NCBI RefSeq assembly: GCF_001591825.1
Contig: NZ_BCVQ01000015.1
Location: 1 to 64,000 of the forward strand
DNA from: Rossellomorea vietnamensis NBRC 101237
GTDB taxonomy: Bacteria > Bacillota > Bacilli > Bacillales > Bacillaceae_B
Reading direction: 5' to 3'
Length of the DNA: 64,000 bases
Positions within the stretch are counted from its first letter, which is position 1; every line of letters starts with the position of its first letter. Below the pieces are notes generated by a model. It was not told where the DNA came from, did no database searches, and saw only the letters and a program-made list of their open reading frames with translations. Both the position numbers and the translations under genes were made by a program. Positions 16,081 to 23,411 of the stretch are shown in pieces.

Positions 16081-17049
16081 ATGAATGGCAGGATTGAAGT
16101 GGAGAATCTAACCAAAACATTTAAAAAAGGAAATGTGCAGGCAGTGAAGAATGTATCTTTCCATGTCGAAGAAGGGGAGTTTTTTGCTTTTTTAGGTCCC
16201 AATGGTGCAGGGAAATCAACGACGGTCCAGATTTTGACGACCCTCATCAATGCTTCGTCTGGAAAAGTGGAGGTAGCCGGATATGATGTCATAGGGGAAC
16301 CGGAACAAGTCCGGCGGCATATCGGCGTCGCCCTTCAGGAGACGGGCGTAGACCCGGATTTGACCGGCCGCGAGATGGTGGAGCTTCAGGCGTTTATTTT
16401 CGGCTTCGGGAAAGAAGAAGGGAAACGCCGGGCACAGGAGCTTCTGGACATTGTGGAATTATCAGAAGCATCTGAGCGAAGGATAGGTGGTTATTCCGGG
16501 GGGATGAGAAGGAGACTGGACCTTGCTCTCACCCTGGTCAACGAACCGAATATCCTTTTTCTGGATGAACCGACGACGGGACTGGATCCGTCGAGCCGTG
16601 CAGCGATTTGGAAAGAGCTGCGCCGTCTGAACAAGGAGAAGGGCACGACGATCTTTCTCACAACGCAGTATCTGGAGGAAGCCGATTCCCTTGCAGACCG
16701 GATCGGTATCATCAATAAAGGCGAAATCGTCGCCATGGGATCTCCGAAGGACTTGAAGGCTGAGATCGGGCAGGATCTCATTACTCTCACCTTGAAAGAC
16801 CGGGATGTGATCGAACACAGTGTGAATATGATTCGCACCCAAATGGAAGAGGTCGATGTACTTGCACAACAAGAAAAGATCCTCGTTTATGTAGAAGAGG
16901 GAACGAGGCAGCTTCTCGAGGTCGTCCGAATCCTTGACACGGAGGATATAGGGATCATCGATATTCAATTGTCTTCCCCAACCCTGGATGATATCTTCCT
17001 GAAATTGACGAGCGAGACGAAGGAAGGGGTGAAGAGTCGTGGGGAATAA
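16081..17049 (+). CDS. ABC transporter ATP-binding protein (DrrA-like)
   Basis: A 322-residue ATPase. It has Walker A GPNGAGKST, the signature YSGGMRRRLDLA, Walker B ILFLDEPTTGLD, the H-loop region FLTTQYLEEAD and a C-terminal extension as in daunorubicin-resistance DrrA. It powers export with the permease encoded next. ATG 16081 lies 6 bases after CGGAGGG; the ATG at 16075 abuts that site and is less likely. Confidence 0.9.
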   Translation: MNGRIEVENLTKTFKKGNVQAVKNVSFHVEEGEFFAFLGPNGAGKSTTVQILTTLINASSGKVEVAGYDVIGEPEQVRRHIGVALQETGVDPDLTGREMVELQAFIFGFGKEEGKRRAQELLDIVELSEASERRIGGYSGGMRRRLDLALTLVNEPNILFLDEPTTGLDPSSRAAIWKELRRLNKEKGTTIFLTTQYLEEADSLADRIGIINKGEIVAMGSPKDLKAEIGQDLITLTLKDRDVIEHSVNMIRTQMEEVDVLAQQEKILVYVEEGTRQLLEVVRILDTEDIGIIDIQLSSPTLDDIFLKLTSETKEGVKSRGE

Positions 17050-17818
17050 TGTATTCAAGGACACATGGCTCATGACGGTCCGGAACATCAAGACCACCAT
17101 CCGAAACCCGTTTTCATTCATTCCTAATCTGATTATTTCTGCGTTCTTCCTTCTGGTGTACGAGGGGGGACTGAGCGGTATATCCCAGTTGCCGACCTTT
17201 GAAGGTGCCGATTATCTTGCCTTCATCCTTCCCGTATCGATTGTATCGGCTGCCATCGGTGGGGCAGGGGGAGCGGGGCAGAGCATCGTAAAGGATATTG
17301 AAACCGGCTTTTTTTCAAGATTGCTTTTGACACCGGCATCACGCCTTGCCATCGTTCTCGGTCCGATCATCGCCGGGATGCTGCAGCTGCTCGTTCAGAC
17401 GCTCCTTATCATTGGCATGGCCTTTTTACTCGGTCTGAACGTCAAAACAGGCTTTGCCGGGGTTTTGTTTGTCCTCTTAATCGCGATTGGGTGGGGACTT
17501 GCATTTGCCGGGTATTCCGTCGGGATTGCCCTGCGGACGAGAAATGCCCAGGCCGCCCAGGCGGGGACATTCATCTTTTTCCCGCTCATTTTCTTAAGCA
17601 CGACCTTTGTTCCACTTGAATTGATCGAGGCTCAGTGGTTAAAGATTGCCGCTACCATCAACCCGACGACTTATGTGTTTGAAAGCATGCGGACCGCTCT
17701 CATCGACGGTTGGGTGTTCTGGGATTTGATGCAGGGTGTCATTGCCATCGTGATCGTCTGTGCCATCACGATTACATTTGCCGCCGTTTCTGCGAAAGGA
17801 GCCGTTTCAAGAAAATAG
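17039..17818 (+). CDS. ABC-2 type transporter permease (DrrB-like)
   Basis: A 259-residue permease with six hydrophobic segments of the ABC-2 fold. The segment GFFSRLLLTPASRLAIVLG between helices 2 and 3 is the usual DrrB-like signature. It starts with GTG, overlapping the ATPase gene by 11 bp, so the two are coupled. The substrate is unknown; lipophilic drugs or lipids are usual. Confidence 0.85.
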   Translation: MGNNVFKDTWLMTVRNIKTTIRNPFSFIPNLIISAFFLLVYEGGLSGISQLPTFEGADYLAFILPVSIVSAAIGGAGGAGQSIVKDIETGFFSRLLLTPASRLAIVLGPIIAGMLQLLVQTLLIIGMAFLLGLNVKTGFAGVLFVLLIAIGWGLAFAGYSVGIALRTRNAQAAQAGTFIFFPLIFLSTTFVPLELIEAQWLKIAATINPTTYVFESMRTALIDGWVFWDLMQGVIAIVIVCAITITFAAVSAKGAVSRK

Positions 17819-17827
17819 AGTAGTAAA

Positions 17828-17868
17828 AGGAATTCTTCTCTTAGAGGGAAGGATTCTTCTTTTTATCA
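17828..17868 (+). terminator. Terminator of the ABC-2 operon
   Basis: AGGAATTCTTC (17828-17838) pairs with GAAGGATTCTT (17848-17858) using two G-U pairs, followed by CTTTTTA. The next 130 bp up to the spx promoter are AT-rich with nothing that I can name. Confidence 0.7.
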
Positions 17869-18002
17869 GGTTTATAAAACCTTTATATAAGCTTCTTGTC
17901 AAAAAACTTCGAAGAATTCAATGAGTTCAATCTTACGTTTATCCATTTAGCTTATGGGGTAAGGAATAATCATAACGGTCTAAAAGAGTTTTCTAAAAAG
18001 AG

Positions 18003-18037
18003 TTGACATCTTTAACTGTAAATATTATTATTACAGT
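18003..18037 (+). promoter_or_regulatory. spx-like promoter with SaiR-type operator 1
   Basis: TTGACA (18003-18008), 17 bp, then TATTAT (18026-18031). Over the -10 lies the perfect inverted repeat ACTGTAA-N9-TTACAGT (18015-18037). The same operator, 12 bp after the -35 start, recurs before the next gene. Confidence 0.8.
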
Positions 18038-18116
18038 GTACCCGAAATTGGCGTGCATTTATTTTAATCATAACTGTTACTTTTTTTATTACATTTAAAA
18101 AGGAGTGTGTAAACAC

Positions 18117-18512
18117 ATGGTCAATTTATTTCTGACACCGAGCTGTACGTCCTGCCGCAAAGCGAGAGCATGGCTTGAGGAACATTCCATTGAATTCGTA
18201 GAACGCAATATGCTGACAGAGCCATTGACGCCTGATGAGATCAAGTCGATCCTCCGCCTGACGGAAAATGGCACAGAGGACATCATTTCTAAACAATCAA
18301 AGGCGTACCAGGAGTTGAAAGTGGACATTGATTCGTTGCCACTCCAGGATTTATATAAATTAATCAGGGAAAATCCTCTCATATTGAAACGACCGATCAT
18401 GCTGGATGAGAAAAGATTGCAGATTGGATATAATGACGAAGAAATCCGCAGCTTTCTCCCAAGGAAAGTGCGTAACTTCGAATACAGTGAGCTGCAAAAG
18501 CTGGCCAATTAA
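18117..18512 (+). CDS. spx: Spx family transcriptional regulator (SpxA2-like)
   Basis: A 131-residue ArsC/Spx-family protein. The redox CxxC pair is C10-T-S-C13 in [11 protein letters not shown], and the C-terminal [28 protein letters not shown] is the Spx signature. Spx proteins bind the RNA polymerase alpha subunit and activate thiol-stress genes. The adjacent Rrf2 repressor and shared operator match the SpxA2/SaiR pair known from Bacillus anthracis. The ATG follows AAAGGAG by 12 bases. Confidence 0.88.
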   Translation: MVNLFLTPSCTSCRKARAWLEEHSIEFVERNMLTEPLTPDEIKSILRLTENGTEDIISKQSKAYQELKVDIDSLPLQDLYKLIRENPLILKRPIMLDEKRLQIGYNDEEIRSFLPRKVRNFEYSELQKLAN

Positions 18513-18527
18513 CCGGGAACCGGATTC

Positions 18528-18562
18528 TTGACAGTGTGAACTGTAAAAGTTACCATTACAGT
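18528..18562 (+). promoter_or_regulatory. Rrf2 gene promoter with SaiR-type operator 2
   Basis: TTGACA (18528-18533), 17 bp, then TACCAT (18551-18556). ACTGTAA-N9-TTACAGT covers 18540-18562 with identical geometry to the promoter at 18003. Confidence 0.78.
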
Positions 18563-18585
18563 AACATCCGGGAAGGAGGCAGTCC

Positions 18586-19002
18586 ATGAATAGCGACTTT
18601 ACCTTAGCCATCCATAGTTTGACGTATCTGGCACTGCAGACGGACCGCATGTCGACAAGCGATGCGATTTCGGAAAGTGCAGGGGTTCATCCGGTCCGGA
18701 TTCGCAAAGTCCTCAGTCTTCTGAAAAAGCAGGGATTCATTGCGTCTAAAGAAGGGACAGGCGGCGGATTCATCTTTGCCATGGACCTGAGCGACATTAA
18801 TCTGTGGGATATTTATAAAATCACATCAGAGGGCGCCCTTCAGCCAAAATGCACCGCTACCAATGATAAGTGTCTCGTAGGCGCCAATATGAAGAATGTC
18901 CTTTTCCAAATCTTCCTCGGTGCAGAAGAAAAACTGGGGGATTACTTAAAGGACTATACGATTAAAGACATCGTCGAGATGATCCATCAGGAGAAAGCGT
19001 AG
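18586..19002 (+). CDS. Rrf2 family repressor (SaiR-like)
   Basis: A 138-residue Rrf2 winged-helix repressor. The HTH is STSDAISESAGVHPVRIRKVLSLLKKQGFI and the wing is KEGTGGGF. It has two cysteines, C89 and C96 (CTATNDKC), rather than the three that hold an Fe-S cluster in NsrR or IscR, which suggests thiol-based sensing. In B. anthracis SaiR is encoded with spxA2 and represses it through a dyad. The three matching operators here imply the same role plus autorepression. Confidence 0.85.
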   Translation: MNSDFTLAIHSLTYLALQTDRMSTSDAISESAGVHPVRIRKVLSLLKKQGFIASKEGTGGGFIFAMDLSDINLWDIYKITSEGALQPKCTATNDKCLVGANMKNVLFQIFLGAEEKLGDYLKDYTIKDIVEMIHQEKA

Positions 19003-19021
19003 AGAGCTTTCTTTCTGGCTA

Positions 19022-19044
19022 AATGTAACAAATAACATTACAGT
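19022..19044 (+). promoter_or_regulatory. SaiR-type operator 3 before the IDEAL-domain gene
   Basis: AATGTAA-N9-TTACAGT, one mismatch from the two operators upstream. TAACAT (19033-19038) sits where the -10 lies in the other two promoters, but the matching -35 position (19010-19015) is TCTTTC, a poor box, so an activator or readthrough may be needed. Confidence 0.7.
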
Positions 19045-19061
19045 TTGGAAGGTGAAAAGGA

Positions 19062-19394
19062 ATGTCAAACGAGCAAACACTATTAAAAATTGGAGATTGG
19101 GTCAAAGGGAAATTACTTACCGGAGAACTGGTCATCGGCTATATTGAGAACCTGGACACCAAAGGAGAAGCTGTTAAAGCGAAAATTGTGACCAGTGATA
19201 ATAAAACCATCGAAGGGAAAATCCTTCCCCTGTTAAATAGACAAATCAACAAAATTCCCGATACACATGTCAAAAATAAAGAACAGATCCAATACTTGAT
19301 CGACCTGGCCCTCGAAACGGGAGATGAAGAATGGTTCCTGGAGCTGACAGCTAAGTTGAACTCCATGCGTGAACTGGTTGAGGGTGTGAAGTGA
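19062..19394 (+). CDS. IDEAL domain protein
   Basis: A 110-residue protein. The C-terminal stretch YLIDLALETGDEEWFLELTAKL matches the IDEAL motif region found in several small Bacillus proteins. The N-terminal half (IGDWVKGKLLTGELVIGYIENLD...VTSDNKTIEGK) looks like a small beta-barrel. The function is unknown. Its operator suggests membership of the Spx/SaiR stress regulon. GGAAGGTG lies before the ATG. Confidence 0.75.
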   Translation: MSNEQTLLKIGDWVKGKLLTGELVIGYIENLDTKGEAVKAKIVTSDNKTIEGKILPLLNRQINKIPDTHVKNKEQIQYLIDLALETGDEEWFLELTAKLNSMRELVEGVK

Positions 19395-19406
19395 ATAGAG
19401 TAGTGA

Positions 19407-19440
19407 AAAGCTGAAGGAGTGGACTCTTCAGCTTTTTTTG
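19407..19440 (+). terminator. Terminator of the IDEAL-domain gene
   Basis: AGCTGAAG (19409-19416) pairs with CTTCAGCT (19426-19433), followed by TTTTTT. Confidence 0.9.
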
Positions 19441-19455
19441 TATGTGGGGGAATTT

Positions 19456-19815
19456 TCAACTTCTCTGCTTGTTAAAGACCATTCCGGATAAAAACAACAC
19501 AATCATCGTGTACACCCCAAACATACCTGCATACAGATAAGGCATGATGATATCACCCAGATCTCTAATCGGTTCGGGTGGATATAGACTGATACCAAAG
19601 GAAGCAAAAAGTAGATAGAAAAGACCCGTACTGAACGAAATCACAATGATATCTTTTCTATCCCAATTTTTCTTCCTTCTATAGAAAAGAAATACAACAA
19701 TCGTGAGAAGGAGTGACCAAGCAAAAGAGCCCCATAAACCGTCAACTATGCGAATGAAAAGAAACGAAAGTAATGAGAGTAAACTAAATAGCATTCCTGA
19801 ACGATAGTTTTTCAT
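19456..19815 (-). CDS. Hypothetical membrane protein
   Basis: A 119-residue protein with four hydrophobic helices separated by short basic loops (YRRKKNWDRKD). I do not recognise the family. Its ATG overlaps the stop of the upstream small membrane protein by 4 bp, so the two form an operon. Confidence 0.65.
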   Translation of the reverse strand: MKNYRSGMLFSLLSLLSFLFIRIVDGLWGSFAWSLLLTIVVFLFYRRKKNWDRKDIIVISFSTGLFYLLFASFGISLYPPEPIRDLGDIIMPYLYAGMFGVYTMIVLFLSGMVFNKQRS

Positions 19816-20054
19816 ATTGCCCCCTTATTTTCTTTAAAGATTTTTATCCCTAAACCAGAAAGAAAAGCTAAGCTGGTATATACAAAAACCCATAGCAGAA
19901 ACGAATCATTGAAAACAGTAAACGTGGCAACAAGCGCAGATAGAAAGACGAATATAGGTGAGACAAAGAGATTTCTAAAAAAGAAATATCCCAGAATTCC
20001 TGCTATGATTGACAAAATCGGAAAGCCAACTAAAACCATGAACAAGATATCCAA
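19812..20054 (-). CDS. Small membrane protein (possibly DUF2651)
   Basis: An 80-residue protein with three hydrophobic helices, opening MDILFMVLVGFPILSIIAGILG, which resembles DUF2651. I chose the TTG at 20054 because AAGGAG lies about 11 bases before it; the in-frame GTG at 20066 is fused to that site. A perfect 14-bp palindrome lies just upstream. Confidence 0.6.
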   Translation of the reverse strand: MDILFMVLVGFPILSIIAGILGYFFFRNLFVSPIFVFLSALVATFTVFNDSFLLWVFVYTSLAFLSGLGIKIFKENKGAI

Positions 20055-20073
20055 TGTAAAAATCACTCCTTTA

Positions 20074-20087
20074 GTGTAATATTACAC
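20074..20087. promoter_or_regulatory. 14-bp palindrome GTGTAATATTACAC
   Basis: A perfect palindrome directly upstream of the ribosome site of the minus-strand membrane gene pair. It is the size and position of a dimeric repressor operator. The regulator is not in the immediate neighbourhood. Confidence 0.55.
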
Positions 20088-20240
20088 CAAATAGACGTAG
20101 TTATCAATTGGATTTTGAGGACCTTGTAGATCTTTGAATTAAAATTTATCGATAAGCTCATAAGTCAGATTGATCTAAATATGGGAAGGTACGCCCATGG
20201 AGTAACATGAGCATTATAAATGCGATTATTTTAAAGAAAA

Positions 20241-20366
20241 TTCGACAAGCTGGCACGATTATCTGAAATCCCGCATGATATGTTCCATATCCCGCTTGAT
20301 CCTGAGTCATTCGGCATGAAAAATTCATTTCTCGCTTGAAAGGTCTCGAAACCCGCATGAATCCCG
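20241..20366 (+). repeat. 20-bp-period repeat array 3 (core CCCGCAYGAT)
   Basis: Six units with GCA/GCT cores at 20253, 20273, 20294, 20314, 20334 and 20355 (spacings 20, 21, 20, 20, 21). It opens with TTCGACAAG like array 2. It occupies the intergenic region between a minus gene and the plus-strand C45 hydrolase, ending about 100 bp before the latter start. Confidence 0.8.
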
Positions 20367-20468
20367 TCTCCCTTGTACATTCAATTCAATCAATCAGTCC
20401 CAAACAAGCACAAAATGACAGGTGTGAAGCAATCAGAAGGAATAGGATGGAATCAAGGAGGGATTTAC

Positions 20469-21482
20469 ATGCCGGATTTCAAACTACAAGTCTTTCAAAT
20501 GAGGGGCAACTCATATGATATCGGAGTAGAAACAGGTGAAAAGATGAGAGATACTTCCATCTTACATATGCTTGGGTCAATCACTAAACAAGAGATTGAT
20601 CTTCCAGAAATGAAATCGATTTATACCTCATTCTCCCCACACCTGATGGAGGAACTGGAAGGCCTTGCAGAGGGTTTCGGTATCTCATCTCTTAAAGCAG
20701 CTGCCTTATGCAGTGGGTATGATGTACCGAAGACTGAAGCGATGGGGTGTTCCAGCCTTCTTTCTAAGGAGTGTTATGTACGGAATTATGATTTTTCCCC
20801 GGATTTATATGATGGGGTTTTTAGTATGGTTCAGCCAAAACAAGCCTTTGCATCCGCAGGGTATAATCTTCAAGTCCTGGGAAGGCATGATGGGGTGAAT
20901 GAACATGGTCTGGTTGCAGGATTGCACTTTGTCAGTCATGACGGCTACAGAAAAGGAGTCTCTCCGTGGGCGGCCATACGGATGGTTCTGGATACATGTT
21001 CTTCCCTCGAAGATGCAGTTGCCTTGCTACAGGAAATCCCGCATTCAGCCTGCTATAACTTTTCCATCGGAGACCGAAATGGAAAGATGGCCGAAGTGGA
21101 AGCTAGTCCTGAGAAGGTGACGGTCAGGTATGGAGAATCTTTTCTGTCATGTGTGAATCATTTTCAGGATGAACAAATGAATAGCAAAAACCGTCCATTC
21201 ATTGAAGGCTCCCTGGAGCGAAATGAACATCTACTGAGATTAAACGAAGAACAGCTTTCCCATCGTCAACTGTTTCACCATTTTAAAGACATCGACTCCC
21301 CGATTTTCTTCAGTGATTATGAGAATTTATTCGGCACCCTTCACACCTTTTCGTATTCCTATCATGATTCAAGAATCCTTACAACCATTGCCGGGAGCAA
21401 GGAGGCACTGGACGTGAACTTTCACGATTGGGTAACAGGGGGCGACATTCTCAGAAAGAAACTGAGTGGCTACATAGAGTGA
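20469..21482 (+). CDS. C45-type acyltransferase/linear amide hydrolase
   Basis: A 337-residue N-terminal nucleophile protein of the isopenicillin N acyltransferase group. The predicted nucleophile is C94 in MGCSSLL, which would become the N terminus after self-cleavage; VRNYDFSPDLYDG follows as in the family, and later GLVAGLHFV and ACYNFSIGDRNG. The substrate is unknown. ATG 20469 follows AAGGAGGG by 6 bases. An upstream in-frame ATG at 20373 has no ribosome site. Confidence 0.8.
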   Translation: MPDFKLQVFQMRGNSYDIGVETGEKMRDTSILHMLGSITKQEIDLPEMKSIYTSFSPHLMEELEGLAEGFGISSLKAAALCSGYDVPKTEAMGCSSLLSKECYVRNYDFSPDLYDGVFSMVQPKQAFASAGYNLQVLGRHDGVNEHGLVAGLHFVSHDGYRKGVSPWAAIRMVLDTCSSLEDAVALLQEIPHSACYNFSIGDRNGKMAEVEASPEKVTVRYGESFLSCVNHFQDEQMNSKNRPFIEGSLERNEHLLRLNEEQLSHRQLFHHFKDIDSPIFFSDYENLFGTLHTFSYSYHDSRILTTIAGSKEALDVNFHDWVTGGDILRKKLSGYIE

Positions 21483-21488
21483 ATAGAG

Positions 21489-21526
21489 AAAAGCTGATCC
21501 CATGCCAAGATGGATCAGCTTTTTCT
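21489..21526 (+). terminator. Terminator of the C45 hydrolase gene
   Basis: AAAAGCTGATCC (21489-21500) pairs with GGATCAGCTTTTT (from 21512). Confidence 0.9.
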
Positions 21527-21671
21527 TCATCCAAAAGTCGTAGAACCCATCCGCCCCAACGACCGAAGATAGGGATGGAAAGGATGAATATACTTAATTT
21601 ATACAGTATTCAAATTATAGTGAATATTTTCATCTGTTGGTATAAAATAGAATTTTGTGAGGGGGTTCAAC

Positions 21672-23411
21672 ATGAACTTATTAAAAATAACGTTAAACCA
21701 TTTTAAGCCTTATTGGAGGAAGCTGTTGGTGGCACTCCTGTTTTCCGTCATCGGCGGTCTCTTTACGATCGTGCCGTCAATTCTTGTGAAACGATTGGTG
21801 GATGACGTCATTGTCGGAGGGGATCTGAACTTTCTTGTCTGGGTAGTAGGCGGGATTCTCGGTGCGTATCTCGGTAAATCCCTGTTCGAAACGATGCAGG
21901 AATACGTGCAGGTGAAAATCGGTCTTGATGTGATCACAGATATGCAGATCCGGGCGTTCAGAAAGCTGCACCGGACCCCGATGTCGTTCTTCTCGAAGAC
22001 GCCGAGGGGGGATATGCTCTTCCGTCTGACGCATGATGTGGAATCGATTCAGAACCTGAACAATACGGTCGTTCCCCGTATTCTGCAGCAGGTGGTGGGA
22101 GCAGTCGCTGCCTTTTCCACCGTGTTTGTTTTATTCTGGCCTGCTGCAATTGTCATGTTCGCGGTTTTTGCCATTTATATCATCCCTTCCTTCACCTTGG
22201 GTAAAAAAATGAGGAAAATGAGCGCGGTCCAGCGGGAGATGAGTGCGGATATGTATCAGCACCTGCAGGAAAGCATTGAAAGTGTCCGATTGGTGAGGAC
22301 TTATCAGACACAGGATATAGAAGTTGGCACTCAGGAGAAGAAGCTAAGTGATTGGAAGCAATTCTCGATCCGGGCAGCGCTGATCGGAAAGGTGAACTGG
22401 CGCCTCGGGAATCTCTTTAATATCGCAGCACCGGGTGTCGTCATGCTGATCGGGGGCTGGGCAATCTGGGATGGAACGATCACCATCGGTACCCTAGTTG
22501 CCTGCCTGAGCTTCATTCCCATCATGTTTTTACCAGTAAGATCCATGGCAGAGCACGCCTTGACGATTCAGCAGGCGATTCCTGCCCTGCATCGGATTTA
22601 TGAATATTTCGATCTGCCGGAAGAACATGAAGAGAAGCTTCCCTCTTTTGGTCCTGTAAAAGGAAAAATAGACTTGGAGAATCTATGGTTTTCGTATCCC
22701 GGGACGGATAAACAGGTATTAAAAGGTGTTTCTTTGTCACTCAACCAGGGGAATCATATCGGGATCGTCGGAACGAGCGGCGGAGGGAAAAGTACCCTTG
22801 TCCAGCTATTACTGGGACTCTATGAACCGCAACAGGGTTCGGTGATGATCGATGATAAAAATCTATTCGACTATAACAGGAACAGCTTTCGCCAGCAGGT
22901 AGGGGTCGTATCCCAGGAGACGTTCTTATTGAATAGTACCTTAAGGCAGAATCTGTTATACGGAAAACCAGATGCGACGACAGAAGAACTTGATCAGGCT
23001 GTAGAAGCCGCAGGTCTGAAGGAATTGATTTTTTCTCTTGAGGAAGGATATGAAACCATCGTCGGGGAGAGGGGATTGAAGCTTTCAGGCGGACAGAGGC
23101 AAAGGGTGGCCATGGCTCGTGCCATCCTGAGGCAGCCTCCTGTCCTGATCTTCGATGAAGCGACTTCTTCCCTTGACGGAGAGACGGAGGAGCGGGTGCA
23201 GGCTTCCCTGGAAAAACTGATTCCGGGACGGACAACGATCACCATCGCCCACCGTCTTGTCACCGTAAGGAATGCCGATGTCATTATTCTTCTCGATGGA
23301 GGAGTCGTGGCGGAAAAAGGTACTCATGAAGAACTGCTTCTGAAGCAAGGCAAATATTATGAATTATACAAGGCTCAATACAGCGAGCTTGAAAGGGAGT
23401 TGATCGGATGA
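21672..23411 (+). CDS. ABC exporter half-transporter A (type IV fold)
   Basis: A 579-residue half-transporter with six N-terminal membrane helices, then an ATPase with Walker A GTSGGGKST, signature LSGGQRQR, Walker B VLIFDEATSSLD and switch IAHRL. The next gene encodes a second half with a 4-bp overlap, so they should form a heterodimer of the BmrC/BmrD type. Both halves keep the catalytic Glu. ATG 21672 lies a few bases after GAGGGGG. Confidence 0.88.
   Translation: MNLLKITLNHFKPYWRKLLVALLFSVIGGLFTIVPSILVKRLVDDVIVGGDLNFLVWVVGGILGAYLGKSLFETMQEYVQVKIGLDVITDMQIRAFRKLHRTPMSFFSKTPRGDMLFRLTHDVESIQNLNNTVVPRILQQVVGAVAAFSTVFVLFWPAAIVMFAVFAIYIIPSFTLGKKMRKMSAVQREMSADMYQHLQESIESVRLVRTYQTQDIEVGTQEKKLSDWKQFSIRAALIGKVNWRLGNLFNIAAPGVVMLIGGWAIWDGTITIGTLVACLSFIPIMFLPVRSMAEHALTIQQAIPALHRIYEYFDLPEEHEEKLPSFGPVKGKIDLENLWFSYPGTDKQVLKGVSLSLNQGNHIGIVGTSGGGKSTLVQLLLGLYEPQQGSVMIDDKNLFDYNRNSFRQQVGVVSQETFLLNSTLRQNLLYGKPDATTEELDQAVEAAGLKELIFSLEEGYETIVGERGLKLSGGQRQRVAMARAILRQPPVLIFDEATSSLDGETEERVQASLEKLIPGRTTITIAHRLVTVRNADVIILLDGGVVAEKGTHEELLLKQGKYYELYKAQYSELERELIG

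Noticed and set aside
16462-17121. 219-residue minus-strand reading frame opposite the DrrA/DrrB-like genes
   Set aside because: It is a shadow of the conserved ATPase frame and has no family features.
20074-20087. BlaI/MecI operator
   Set aside because: The BlaI class reads TACA-N-TGTA; here the half sites are in the opposite order (TGTAAT/ATTACA), and no BlaI gene is near.
22741-23235. 164-residue minus-strand reading frame inside the ABC exporter gene
   Set aside because: It lies opposite a clear ATPase domain, has a low-complexity Arg/Ser/Pro composition and has no ribosome site.
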